From NCBI GenBank assembly GCA_902557385.1, contig CACDZF010000001.1, positions 124,001-188,000 on the forward strand: DNA of 64,000 bases, read 5' to 3'. This document shows positions 17,538 to 27,718 of the stretch, piece by piece (position 1 is the stretch's first letter; the number at the start of each line of letters is the position of its first letter). The DNA is from an uncultured Pelagibacteraceae bacterium (GTDB lineage Bacteria; Pseudomonadota; Alphaproteobacteria; Pelagibacterales; Pelagibacteraceae). The notes under the pieces are model-generated. The model did no database searches and had not been told where the DNA came from. It worked only from the letters and a program-made list of their open reading frames with translations. The translations under genes were made by a program, and so were the position numbers.

Positions 17538-18425
17538 TTAAGCAATCCACTCTTTATACTTATCTGAATTTTTTAAAAGATAATCAGGAAGATTTGAGCT
17601 ATTTTTTTCTAGTTTAACTCTTTTAGAGAATTTGTTCTCAATTGAGCTTCTTTTATCTAAAAAATGATCATATGGCAAAACACCTTCATTTATAAATTGC
17701 TTATAATCTTCTACAGACAATCCGCTATTTTCAAATTCATTGTGTTCTCCATAATTAGACAAAAGATAATATATGTCTTTCTCATTTTTTACTTTACTGA
17801 AGTGCCAACCTCCGTGCTCAACAATTTTTACATTTGTATACTTATTTTTTGAAAACAAAGTATCAAATCTAAAAAAGTTATATTTTTTATTTTTAATATA
17901 TTTCAACCATTCAAAATCGATAAGATTCTTTTTTCTGCAAGCTTTTGAGCCAAACCATTCATAATTTGGGTATAAAAGATTAAACTTGTAGTAATAAAGT
18001 CTTTGTTTAAATAATAAAATTTTATTTTTAACTTTATCGTGAATTGTTTCTAAGTTAGGAATTTCATCAATATCACTTACAATTATTAAATCATTTTTAT
18101 CAGCATTAATAATTCCTTTGGAAAGCGCATTATATTGTAATCTTATTCTTTTAAGAGTATTAATTCTTTTGTTGCCTAGATTCTCCTCACCATTTGTCAA
18201 AATAGGTAATAAACTTTCTGGCTCCTTATCTAACAATATATAAATGATTTTATCTTTGAATTTTTTATAGTTGTTTATATCAAAATTTTTTTTTTTTTTA
18301 TTTCCTGCATGTGTATACAAAGACTCCACAACCACAAACTTATCAACATATTTGTCTAAAGTATTTAATCGTACCTCAAACATCATGCTTTCATCTAAAA
18401 AAATTGTACAATCAAAAATTTTCAT
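17538..18425 (-). CDS. Glycosyltransferase family 17-like protein
   Basis: FDCTIFLDESMMFEVRLNTLDKYVDKFVVVES, DLIIVSDIDEIPN. Confidence 0.82.
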   Translation of the reverse strand: MKIFDCTIFLDESMMFEVRLNTLDKYVDKFVVVESLYTHAGNKKKKNFDINNYKKFKDKIIYILLDKEPESLLPILTNGEENLGNKRINTLKRIRLQYNALSKGIINADKNDLIIVSDIDEIPNLETIHDKVKNKILLFKQRLYYYKFNLLYPNYEWFGSKACRKKNLIDFEWLKYIKNKKYNFFRFDTLFSKNKYTNVKIVEHGGWHFSKVKNEKDIYYLLSNYGEHNEFENSGLSVEDYKQFINEGVLPYDHFLDKRSSIENKFSKRVKLEKNSSNLPDYLLKNSDKYKEWIA

Positions 18426-18453
18426 TTTTCAAAATCTGCCATATTAATTTGTC

Positions 18454-19299
18454 TTATTTAACAATTTTTATATTAGCAATATAAAAAGCTAGAACAAAAT
18501 ATTGCAGCAAAGCATACAAAGCAATAGGCGTAGCATAAGAAATTTCACTAAATACCTGAGCTGTTATTATAAAGCCCATTGCACCATTCTGTAATAAACA
18601 TTCAACTGTAACTGATCTTTGATTATCAATACCATCAACAAAAAACTTAGTAAATATCAACGATACCAGTAACACGAAAAACAAAATAATTGGGGCAACA
18701 ACACCAACATATTCAAAGTACCCACCAAGATTCATTCTTTCCTGGTAAACTGCTATGGAAATAATTAATAAAAAAAGTAACATAGAGATTTTGTCAAATG
18801 TAAGAACAATCCTTTCTTTAAAGTAATTAAAGTAACGATTGGTTATAATTCCAAGAATTGTTGGGATGGTAATTATAATAAAAATTTTAATACTTACAGA
18901 TTTAATATCAAAATTTTGAATTGGTTGATGCATAACAAGTTCAAAAAGCACTTTCATGCCAATTGGGATAGTAAAGATGCATAATAGGCTACAAATTGTT
19001 GTTAAAGTAATTGAGAGAGAAATATTCCCATCAACTAACCTTGTAGCATAATTGGACATTGTAGCTGATGGTAACAATAAAAGTAAAAGTATACCTATTT
19101 TTAATTCGTTTGGCATTGGATAAAAACTTACTATCAACAAGCCAATTATTGGAAGAAAAATTAATTGACAAATTAAACCACAAATTAAATTTTTAGGACT
19201 TTTTAATAGTTCATAAAAATTAACAAAATTTAATTTTAGTCCTAATGAATACATTATAAAAAATATTGCAAAAGGACCTACTAGTTTTACGAATTCCAT
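18454..19299 (-). CDS. Bile acid:sodium symporter (BASS) family transporter
   Basis: Polytopic; similar to the ORF at 38750 (CGLICQLIFLPIIG). Confidence 0.85.
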   Translation of the reverse strand: MEFVKLVGPFAIFFIMYSLGLKLNFVNFYELLKSPKNLICGLICQLIFLPIIGLLIVSFYPMPNELKIGILLLLLLPSATMSNYATRLVDGNISLSITLTTICSLLCIFTIPIGMKVLFELVMHQPIQNFDIKSVSIKIFIIITIPTILGIITNRYFNYFKERIVLTFDKISMLLFLLIISIAVYQERMNLGGYFEYVGVVAPIILFFVLLVSLIFTKFFVDGIDNQRSVTVECLLQNGAMGFIITAQVFSEISYATPIALYALLQYFVLAFYIANIKIVK

Positions 19300-19365
19300 T
19301 TTACCCTAATATTTGTTTGTAAATATATAATTCATAAATTATAATTAATCGATCTAAAAATTATA

Positions 19366-19821
19366 ATGAAAAAAAAGATAGTTCTAATTGCTACTTTTAT
19401 ATTACTAATAACACAAAATGTATCCTCTAATACTGTTCATGTAATTGACGGAGATACTATAAAAATTGGAAATAAAAAAATAAGGTTTTCTGGGATTGAT
19501 GCTCCAGAGCTTAATCAATACTGTTTTAAAAATGGAAAAAAAATACCTTGTGGAGTTTTAGCAAAAAAAGCTTTGGTAAAAAAGATCGGTAATAAAGTAC
19601 CTAAGTGCGTTATCGAAGGAAAAGATAGATATAAAAGAATTTTAGCAGAGTGCTTTATAAATGAAAAAAGTCTTTCTAAATTCTTAGTTAGAAATGGTTA
19701 CGCTTTTGCGTACAGAAAATATTCCAAAAAATTTATTCAAGATGAAGAAGTAGCTAGGAAAAATAAATTAGGCTTATGGTCGATGAAATTTGATTATCCT
19801 TGGGAATTTAGAAAATTATAA
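19366..19821 (+). CDS. Thermonuclease (SNase-like) family protein, secreted
   Basis: VIDGDTIKIGNKKIRFSGIDAPEL...RYKRILAECF...NGYAFAY. Confidence 0.9.
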   Translation: MKKKIVLIATFILLITQNVSSNTVHVIDGDTIKIGNKKIRFSGIDAPELNQYCFKNGKKIPCGVLAKKALVKKIGNKVPKCVIEGKDRYKRILAECFINEKSLSKFLVRNGYAFAYRKYSKKFIQDEEVARKNKLGLWSMKFDYPWEFRKL

Positions 19822-20034
19822 AGAAGCTATAATTCCAGTAGCAACTATTACTGAGCTGATTACACCAAAAAAAACTAGATTTTCTTTTTTTTGTTTTCTT
19901 TCTTCTGACCTAACTCTTGATAAAAGTTTGTTGATATCAACTCTTTTTGTAATTTTTGATGGAGATTTAGAAGCCACATCAATGTTCGATTGGGTCTTAA
20001 CCTGATCAGCTTCTATAATTCGTTCTCCACTCAT
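19816..20034 (-). CDS. Small membrane protein (72 aa)
   Basis: C-terminal hydrophobic segment; convergent with the SNase gene. Confidence 0.45.
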   Translation of the reverse strand: MSGERIIEADQVKTQSNIDVASKSPSKITKRVDINKLLSRVRSEERKQKKENLVFFGVISSVIVATGIIASL

Positions 20035-20085
20035 GGCTTATTAAACCATGAATTTTATAATTGAACAATAAAGAGAATCACCAAT

Positions 20086-20122
20086 TTGGGTTGGACCCAA
20101 AATGGATTGTGTCCACTTTGGG
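20086..20122. promoter_or_regulatory. Overlapping inverted repeats upstream of the double-wHTH gene
   Basis: TTGGGT-TGG-ACCCAA and CCCAAAATGGA-TTGTG-TCCACTTTGGG share the middle arm. Confidence 0.6.
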
Positions 20123-20146
20123 TTTGATGTATATATACTGAAAATT

Positions 20147-21094
20147 ATGAAAGTAGCAGTACCAAGTATATCCAAACAACTGACAGAGGATCAAATTTAT
20201 AAGTCTATAAATGACAACTATTCTCAAATAACAAAAGTTTGGTTTAACTTTCAAATGGACTGGATGCAAAGATCATATTTGTCTTTTAAAGATCACGATA
20301 AATATTTAATTGTTGTATATTTAGTTCATAAAACACTTAAATTTTATTCTAATAATTTTATTAAATTAGATTTTGATACTTACTATTCTAAAAATTTATT
20401 AGAAATTCCTAATTTTAATATTATTAATATTTCTAGAGATTTAAATATAACAAAGGAAACGGCTAGAAGAAAAATTTTAGAATTGGAAAAATTAGGCGCT
20501 ATCCAAAGAAGTAAAAAGAAAATAATTTTAAATAGAAATGTTTTTCAATTTCAAAGACCTAATAAATCAATGTTTGAAGCATCAAATCTTTTATCAAAGT
20601 TAACAGAAACACTATACAAAAATGGAGATATGGGTAAAAAAATAAGTTCAAGAAATATAGAAACATATATGAGAAAAAATTTTACTCATTGTTGGAAGTT
20701 ATTTTTTGATATGCAGATACCTTTGATTTTAAATTGGAAAAAGTTTTTTAACGATATTGAAACATGGCATATATGGGGAATCATTGCTACGCAAAAAAGT
20801 TTCGTAAATAATTCAGCAGCTTTTGATCGTGAAAAATTTATAAAAGATACTTTTAAAGAAACTACCGGTGGAATTAATGCTATGTCTATTTCTGATTTAA
20901 CTGGTATCCCAAGAGCAACAGTCGTTAGAAAAATTAATAATTTATTAAATCGAAAATTAATCTCTGTTGATACAAAAAAACTTTATAGCCCTAAAAAAAC
21001 AAATGTGAAAAATGTTAACGACACACACAAACTCAACACTCTCTTACTAGTAAATTTTTTTTGTAATATTATTAATTTAGTTCAAAGTAACTAA
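20147..21094 (+). CDS. Regulatory protein with two winged-helix/HTH segments (start may be 20102)
   Basis: ISRDLNITKETARRKILELEKLGAIQRSKKKI and ISDLTGIPRATVVRKINNLLNRKLISVD. Confidence 0.7.
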   Translation: MKVAVPSISKQLTEDQIYKSINDNYSQITKVWFNFQMDWMQRSYLSFKDHDKYLIVVYLVHKTLKFYSNNFIKLDFDTYYSKNLLEIPNFNIINISRDLNITKETARRKILELEKLGAIQRSKKKIILNRNVFQFQRPNKSMFEASNLLSKLTETLYKNGDMGKKISSRNIETYMRKNFTHCWKLFFDMQIPLILNWKKFFNDIETWHIWGIIATQKSFVNNSAAFDREKFIKDTFKETTGGINAMSISDLTGIPRATVVRKINNLLNRKLISVDTKKLYSPKKTNVKNVNDTHKLNTLLLVNFFCNIINLVQSN

Positions 21095-23535
21095 GAAAGC
21101 TTAATATTTTTATCTTTTAAAGGTTTTAATTCTAAGTTTACAGGATATTTTTGTTTTTCGACTTCAATAAATAATTTTTTATTTTCGATTTCTTTTATTG
21201 AATTACCTGAATTAATATAGCCAAAAGACATATTTTTTTTATAATTAAAAGAGTAGTTCCCTGAAGTGGTTCTTCCAATTATTTTATCTTCTAAATAAAT
21301 AGGTTCGTCATGTAATAATAAAGGCTCTCCAGGTTTAGAATCTTTTAAAGAAAGCATAATAAATTGCTTTGTGGGTTTTTGATCCTTTATTTTTAATAAA
21401 GCGTCTTTTCCTATAAAATCTATGTTTTTCTTGTAGCTTATTGCAAAGTTTAATCCTGCTTGATATTGATTCTCTTCAGGGGAAATGTCATGACCCCAGT
21501 GTAAAAATCCACTCTCCATTCTCATTGTATCCATTGCATGCATTCCACAATTTGATATTTTATATTTTGATCCTTTTTCAATAATTAAGTTATAAACTTT
21601 TCTTGCATCATTAATTTTTATATAAAGTTCGTATCCTAACTCACCAACATAAGACAGTCTCTGTGTCCAAATTTTTATATTATCAATAGAAATATATTTT
21701 GAATGTGCAAATTTAAAATTTTCTTGTGAAAAATCATCCTCAGATAAATCCTGCATCAATAATCGGCTATTTGGACCAAATACACCTAGAACGCAATAAT
21801 CGTCTGTTACATCTGTTAAAACCAAATTGCTTGGTAAATATTTATTTATATGAAATTTATCTCTCTCTCTTGTTGCTGCAGAGCTTATAATTCTAAAGTA
21901 ATTTTTTTCTAAACACACAACAGTTAAATCAGTTTCTATACCTCCATCTGGATTAAGCATCTGTGTATAAGTACATTTTCCAATTTCATGTTTTATATTA
22001 GCTGTACAAAGTTTTTGTAACACTTCATGTGCATTTTCACCTTTTAATTCAAATTTTGAAAAAGGAGTTAAATCAAATAGTCCAATATTTTTTACTGTAT
22101 TTTTGGTTTCAAATTCTACTGATGGATACCAGTTTTGATAGTTATAACTATACTCGTACTCAGGTTTTTTTTCATTCTGTGCAAACCACATTGGTCTTTC
22201 GTATCCTCCAGATACACCAAAACATGCCCCTACTTTTGATAATTCTTCATGGTAAGGAGTGGTCATTACATTCCTAGATGTCTTATGTTGTTTAAACGGC
22301 CAGTGCATTCCATATAAATCTCCTAAAGTTTCTGTAATTCTATTTTTAATAAAACCTAGACTTGAGTGAAATTTCTGGAATCTCTTTATGTCATAATTAA
22401 AAATATCTTCATTGATATGGCCATTCATTAACCATTCTGCAGTAACCTTGCCTACTCCCCCTCCACTTCCAATTCCAATACTGTTTAACCCTGTGCAAAC
22501 AAAAAAATTTTTTACTTCTGGCACTTCACCAAGCAAAGTATTTGTATCTGGAGTAAAGGATTCTGGACCTGCAAAAAATTTTCTAATTCCTGCAGTTTCT
22601 AAGATAGGAAATCTTTTTACTGCAGCTTCTAAATAAGGTTCAAAATGTTCAAAATTTTCTGGAAACTCTCCAAATGAAAAATCCTCTGGAACTTTGTTTG
22701 TTTTTTGAAAAGCTGGAATAGATTTACCTTCAAATATTCCAACTAACAATTTTCCCGCATCTTCTTTTATGTATAAACTATTATCAAAATCTCTAATTGT
22801 TGGTAAAATTTTTGGAAGATTATCAATTGGTTCAGTAATAATATAAAAATGTTCTGCAGGATAAAGAGGTATGCTAACACCTGACTGTTCCCCAATTTGC
22901 CTTGACCACATTCCAGTAGCTAACACTATATACTCACATTCTATTTTCTGGCCATTAACTCTAACACCTGCAATTCTCCCGTTTTTAGTAAGTATTTTTT
23001 CAACAGGAGATTTTTCAAAAATTTTTGCCCCTTCTAATCTTGCTGCTTTGGCAAGCATATTTGTAACACCAACAGGATCTGCAGCTCCATCTCCTGGCAT
23101 TAAAATCCCTCCTAAGATATTTGTTTCATTAACTATAGGAAAATCTTTTTTAATTTGATTTTTTTCTAAAATTTTTACATTTACATCATAAAGTTGCGCG
23201 GTAGTTGCTTGTCTTTTTAACTCCTGCCATCTACCTGGGTTTTGTGCAATTGATAAAGCACCATTTAATTTTAAACCAGCAGAGTGATCAACTTTTTTTT
23301 CTAATTCTTTATATAAATCTAAAGTATATTTTCTAATTTTGGTGATTGCTGCTGAGGGACCTAGTTGACTCACTAAGCCTGCAGCATGCCATGTTGTTCC
23401 AGATGTAAGCTGGTCTCTCTCTAATAATACAACGTCTTTCCAGCCGAATTTAGCGATATGATAAGCACATGAACAACCTATAACTCCACCACCAATAACT
23501 ACTACTTTACAGCTCTGAGGAATATTTTTTTTCAT
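21091..23535 (-). CDS. FAD-dependent oxidoreductase with GcvT-like C-terminus (dimethylglycine/sarcosine dehydrogenase-like)
   Basis: VVVIGGGVIGCSCAYHIAKFG...LLERDQLTSGTTWHAAGLV; aminomethyltransferase-like C-terminal half. Confidence 0.88.
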   Translation of the reverse strand: MKKNIPQSCKVVVIGGGVIGCSCAYHIAKFGWKDVVLLERDQLTSGTTWHAAGLVSQLGPSAAITKIRKYTLDLYKELEKKVDHSAGLKLNGALSIAQNPGRWQELKRQATTAQLYDVNVKILEKNQIKKDFPIVNETNILGGILMPGDGAADPVGVTNMLAKAARLEGAKIFEKSPVEKILTKNGRIAGVRVNGQKIECEYIVLATGMWSRQIGEQSGVSIPLYPAEHFYIITEPIDNLPKILPTIRDFDNSLYIKEDAGKLLVGIFEGKSIPAFQKTNKVPEDFSFGEFPENFEHFEPYLEAAVKRFPILETAGIRKFFAGPESFTPDTNTLLGEVPEVKNFFVCTGLNSIGIGSGGGVGKVTAEWLMNGHINEDIFNYDIKRFQKFHSSLGFIKNRITETLGDLYGMHWPFKQHKTSRNVMTTPYHEELSKVGACFGVSGGYERPMWFAQNEKKPEYEYSYNYQNWYPSVEFETKNTVKNIGLFDLTPFSKFELKGENAHEVLQKLCTANIKHEIGKCTYTQMLNPDGGIETDLTVVCLEKNYFRIISSAATRERDKFHINKYLPSNLVLTDVTDDYCVLGVFGPNSRLLMQDLSEDDFSQENFKFAHSKYISIDNIKIWTQRLSYVGELGYELYIKINDARKVYNLIIEKGSKYKISNCGMHAMDTMRMESGFLHWGHDISPEENQYQAGLNFAISYKKNIDFIGKDALLKIKDQKPTKQFIMLSLKDSKPGEPLLLHDEPIYLEDKIIGRTTSGNYSFNYKKNMSFGYINSGNSIKEIENKKLFIEVEKQKYPVNLELKPLKDKNIKLS

Positions 23536-23561
23536 AAGCTTTATTAAGTCGGAAGCTATGC

Positions 23562-24002
23562 TTATAGCATTTGCAAACCAACACCAGTTTTTGGATAAGT
23601 ATAAAGATTGTAATTTGCTGTTAATTCTTCACCAGGTTTGATGTCTTGAATAGAAACCATAAACATGTACTTAGCATCACTTTTTTCATTTAAATTGTAA
23701 AACATATTTTCTCTATCATTTTTTCCATCTTTTAACTTTTTAGCATTTGCGTGTGGATTTACTTGATCCCCAAATTTTAATTTTGGTAATACATCAGAGA
23801 CCATTCTGATAACAGTAGGATTGTTTGAGTGATTATAAAATCCACCTAATGGTGTCCTAATGTATTTATTTTCAAATTGTTCATCTCTAATGTGTGTAAC
23901 GCCGATAAATGAACTTTTTTTGATATTAACTGTTGCAAACAAACCTAAACCTTCAATGGGTGAGTTTTTGATTGTTAATCCGTCTGGTAAAGGTCTATAC
24001 AT
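23562..24002 (-). CDS. SET-domain protein
   Basis: IEGLGLFATVNIKK...GGFYNHSNNPT...DIKPGEELTANYNLY. Confidence 0.82.
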   Translation of the reverse strand: MYRPLPDGLTIKNSPIEGLGLFATVNIKKSSFIGVTHIRDEQFENKYIRTPLGGFYNHSNNPTVIRMVSDVLPKLKFGDQVNPHANAKKLKDGKNDRENMFYNLNEKSDAKYMFMVSIQDIKPGEELTANYNLYTYPKTGVGLQML

Positions 24003-25117
24003 TATATTATTGCTTCGTTCGGTGATAAAAATTTATGTCCAAAAGTATCAGCAACTGCTTTATAAGTCACGCTTCCTTTGTGGACATTTAGTCCTGCAAG
24101 AAAATTAGGATCATCTTTAAGAGCTTTTTGATAACCATCTTTTGCAAGTTTAGATAAAAATGGCAATGTTGCTTTATTAAGTGCTAGAGTTGAAGTTCTT
24201 GGAACTCCACCAGGCATATTGGCAACACAATAATGGACTATATCATCAACAATATAAGTTGGTTCTGCATGAGTTGTTGGTTTGCTAGTTTCAACGCATC
24301 CTCCTTGGTCAATAGCTACATCAACAATTACTGATCCACGTTTCATACCCTTTAACATTTTTTTAGTTACTAACTTTGGTGCTTCTGCCCCAGGAATTAA
24401 AACACCCCCAACTAACAAATCACATTCAGAGATTAGTTTTTCTAAATCAACCTTATCACTATGTTGTGGAATAATTTTATTACCAAACATCTCAGTCAAT
24501 TGTTTAAGTCTTGCTTCGGATTTATCAACTACATGTACTTTAGCTTGTAAACCAGTAGCAATAATTGCTGCATTTTCCCCAACAACACCGCCACCTAATA
24601 TTACAACATTACCTGGTTTAACGCCTGGTGCTCCACCTAACAATAAACCTCTTCCTTTTTGATTTTTTTCCAAACAATGAGCGCCTGCTTGGACTGACAT
24701 TCTTCCAGCTACTGCACTCATTGGAGCTAACAAAGGAAGTCTACCATTGTTATCAGTAACAGTTTCATAAGCTATACAAATACTTTTTGAATTAATTAAA
24801 CCTTGAGTAAGTTCTTTAGCAGCAGCCAAATGAAGATAGGTAAAAACAATTTGGTTTTCCCTTATCATTTCTACTTCATTTGATAGAGGTTCTTTTACTT
24901 TGACAATAATTTCAGCATCGTTAAAAATATCCTCTGCTTTATCAATAATTTTTGCTCCAGCTTTTTCATACTGTTCATTATCAAATCCGGCTTCAAAACC
25001 ACTGTTATTTTCAACTAGCACCTCATTGTCATTTGAGGTTAAAATTTTAACACTCTCAGGTGTTAAGCCAATTCTATGTTCTTGTGGTTTTATTTCTTTT
25101 GGAACGCCAATTTTCAT
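24002..25117 (-). CDS. ald: Alanine dehydrogenase
   Basis: MKIGVPKEIKPQEHRIGLTPESV; VVILGGGVVGENAA; VDVAIDQGGCVETSKPTTH. Confidence 0.94.
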   Translation of the reverse strand: MKIGVPKEIKPQEHRIGLTPESVKILTSNDNEVLVENNSGFEAGFDNEQYEKAGAKIIDKAEDIFNDAEIIVKVKEPLSNEVEMIRENQIVFTYLHLAAAKELTQGLINSKSICIAYETVTDNNGRLPLLAPMSAVAGRMSVQAGAHCLEKNQKGRGLLLGGAPGVKPGNVVILGGGVVGENAAIIATGLQAKVHVVDKSEARLKQLTEMFGNKIIPQHSDKVDLEKLISECDLLVGGVLIPGAEAPKLVTKKMLKGMKRGSVIVDVAIDQGGCVETSKPTTHAEPTYIVDDIVHYCVANMPGGVPRTSTLALNKATLPFLSKLAKDGYQKALKDDPNFLAGLNVHKGSVTYKAVADTFGHKFLSPNEAII

Positions 25118-25144
25118 AATCTTTTACCCTCTTATGAATGAAAA

Positions 25145-26491
25145 TTAATTTTTTTTACTTTTTGCGTAATTATTAATTCCTGTTCTCAGTTTTTCTATTA
25201 TTTCATCTATATGTTTTTTTTCAGAAATAAACATTGGTGCTATAATCAGACAGTCTCCTGTTGCTTTAAAGTTTACTCCAGCTTCGTAGCAATGTTTAAA
25301 GCAAGTAAATCCAGCAACACCAGGTTTTTTATCCATTTTCATATCTACTCCACCCATCATTCCATAGCCTCTAATATTATCAACTACATCAATATCTTTT
25401 AATGAAAATAGAGCTTCCTGAAAATAAGGAGCCATTTCTTTTGATCTATTAAAAATATCTTCTTTTTCAAAAATATCCTGAACTGCTAATGCTGCTGCAA
25501 CAGAAACTGGAATTCCTGAATAAGTATATCCATGAAACAATTCTATAGTTCCTTTTGGTGAACCTTCCATAATTGAGTCATAAATTTCTTCCTTACATGC
25601 AACAACGCCCATTGGAACAATTCCATTAGTTGTAGCTTTTGCCATTGTCATCAAATCAGGAGTTACTCCAAATTCTTGTGCACCGAACGCAGAACCCATT
25701 CTTCCCCAGCCAGTAATTACTTCGTCAAAAATTAAAAGTATTCCGTGCTTATCGCAGATTTCTCTTAGTCTTTGCAAATATCCTTTTGGAGGGACAAGTG
25801 TTCCTGTTGAACCAGCGACTGGTTCGACAATACATGCAGCTATATTTTCTGCACCAAAATTTGTACAAATTCTCTCTAAATCATCTGCTAATTCAACACC
25901 GGTTTCTGGTTGACCAGAAACAAATTTATGTTCTGGTAAATGAGTATGTCTCATGTGAACAACGCCGGGCATCAATACACTTGCAAAGGTTTTTACATTA
26001 TTAATCATGCCACCTACTGAAGTAGCACCAATATTCATTCCGTGATAAGCTCGCTCTCTTCCAACAAATCTAAATCTTTGTCCTTCTCCTCGTGACTTAT
26101 GATAAGCTATCGCAATTTTTATCGCTGTCTCAACAGCAGTAGAGCCACAAATTGTGTAAAATATTCTATTCAAATTTCCTGGTGTATGTTTTGAAATTTT
26201 TGTTGCTAATTCAAATGAACCTCCGAAACCTTGTTGAAAAGGTTGACAATAATCTAGAGTTTCTAATTGTTTGGTTATTGCATTTATTATTTCTTTTCTT
26301 CCGTGTCCTAATGGATTACAAAATAAACCAGAGCTTGCGTCTATCATTTTTTTACCTTCATGATTTGTTAAATAACAACCTTTGGCTTCAGTTATCATTC
26401 TTGGCTTTTCCTTAAAATCCTTATTAGAAGTAAAAGGCATCCAATGCTCATTCAGAGAATTTGGCATTTTAAATTTATTTTCTGAGCTCAT
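25145..26491 (-). CDS. Class III omega-aminotransferase (taurine- or beta-alanine:pyruvate type)
   Basis: EHWMPFTSNKDFKEKPRM, LLIFDEVITGWGRMG, ELFHGYTYSGIPV. Confidence 0.87.
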   Translation of the reverse strand: MSSENKFKMPNSLNEHWMPFTSNKDFKEKPRMITEAKGCYLTNHEGKKMIDASSGLFCNPLGHGRKEIINAITKQLETLDYCQPFQQGFGGSFELATKISKHTPGNLNRIFYTICGSTAVETAIKIAIAYHKSRGEGQRFRFVGRERAYHGMNIGATSVGGMINNVKTFASVLMPGVVHMRHTHLPEHKFVSGQPETGVELADDLERICTNFGAENIAACIVEPVAGSTGTLVPPKGYLQRLREICDKHGILLIFDEVITGWGRMGSAFGAQEFGVTPDLMTMAKATTNGIVPMGVVACKEEIYDSIMEGSPKGTIELFHGYTYSGIPVSVAAALAVQDIFEKEDIFNRSKEMAPYFQEALFSLKDIDVVDNIRGYGMMGGVDMKMDKKPGVAGFTCFKHCYEAGVNFKATGDCLIIAPMFISEKKHIDEIIEKLRTGINNYAKSKKN

Positions 26492-26688
26492 AATTTTTTA
26501 AAAAATAGTTAAGTTATTTATTTAGACCAAAAAAAATTTTTTAACTAGAAGATAATTTATCAATAATTTGGTCTTAGTTATTAGCAAATACAATTTGAAG
26601 TTGTGCTCAAAATAATGAATAAGGTCATTTACATCCATTAAAAATTCAAATTAAATGCTTATTTTATTAATTAATAAAAGGGGAATAA

Positions 26689-27630
26689 ATGAAAAAAATA
26701 ATAAGTTTTGTTCTAGGATGTCTTGTTGCTCTTAACTTAAGTATTTCAGTTGCTAATGCAGCTGCGAATGAAGTTAGGGTTGCATTCTTCTTAGAATGGC
26801 CAACTCCTAACCAAGAAGATAAAGTTAAAGGATTGTACGAAAAAGCATTAGGAGTTCCAGTTAAATGGACAAACTTCACTAATGGTGGAGCAATGACTGA
26901 TGCTATGTTAGCAGGAGATATTGATATTTCTTACTCACAAGGATTAGTACCATTTATTAATGCTGTAAAATCCAAAGCACCAATCAAACTTGTAGATATT
27001 GCTATGGAGTACGGTATGGGAGGAACTACTTGTGTTACTTCTAACGCTTCAGGAATCACAAAAGCTAACGGTTCTGAATTAGAAGGTAAAAAAGTTGCTG
27101 TTCCACTAGGAACAATGGCTGAGTACGTTTTTGATGAAAGTATGAAAGTTGTTGGAGCTGACAGAAATAAAATGGACGTTATTCAAATGGATCCTGAAGA
27201 AGGAGCTGCTGCATTAGTTAGCGGTGATGTTGTAATGGCATGTTTATTTGGTGGTAATTCTATCAAAGCTGCAACTGCTGTTGGATCTAGATTGCTTACA
27301 GTTCAAGAAGCTAGAGACGCAGGTATCTTAGGTATAGATATTACTTCAGTAACTACAAAGTTTATGAAAGAAAATCCAGGAATGTTAAGAACTTTCATAG
27401 AAGTAACTCATGAAGCAAATGCTAGATATGCATCAGGTAAATCTGACTTAAATGTTATAGCTAAAGATGCTGAGATGAAGTTAGCAGATATGAAAGAAAC
27501 TATTGGTGGATTTAAATTTCTAACTCCAGCAGAAACTAAACAATCTATGGAGAGTGGTAATCTTAAGGGATTCCTAGATGGAATGGGAACACCAAAAGGA
27601 AATGTAGACACTAGTTTCTTACCTCTATAA
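26689..27630 (+). CDS. tauA: Taurine-type ABC transporter substrate-binding protein
   Basis: Signal peptide; FFLEWPTPNQ...DIDISYSQGLVPFINAV; followed by tauBC-like genes. Confidence 0.85.
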   Translation: MKKIISFVLGCLVALNLSISVANAAANEVRVAFFLEWPTPNQEDKVKGLYEKALGVPVKWTNFTNGGAMTDAMLAGDIDISYSQGLVPFINAVKSKAPIKLVDIAMEYGMGGTTCVTSNASGITKANGSELEGKKVAVPLGTMAEYVFDESMKVVGADRNKMDVIQMDPEEGAAALVSGDVVMACLFGGNSIKAATAVGSRLLTVQEARDAGILGIDITSVTTKFMKENPGMLRTFIEVTHEANARYASGKSDLNVIAKDAEMKLADMKETIGGFKFLTPAETKQSMESGNLKGFLDGMGTPKGNVDTSFLPL

Positions 27631-27652
27631 TTAAATAGAGAAAGAAAAATTT

Positions 27653-27692
27653 AATAGGCGCCAATTTTTTGAATTGGTGCCTATTTTTTTTA
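27653..27692 (+). terminator. Intrinsic terminator/attenuator between tauA and tauB
   Basis: AATAGGCGCCAATT-TTTTG-AATTGGTGCCTATT followed by a T run; 14-bp stem with one G-U. Confidence 0.9.
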
Positions 27693-27718
27693 TTAGAATT
27701 TTAATATAAAGTTATTTT

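Noticed and set aside
22029-23158. Three + strand ORFs (82, 74, 95 aa) inside the DMGDH-like gene
   Set aside because: Antisense to a long, motif-rich CDS; codon-periodicity shadows.
24282-24662. 126-aa ORF on + strand opposite alanine dehydrogenase
   Set aside because: Antisense shadow of a clearly coding ald gene; no recognisable motif.
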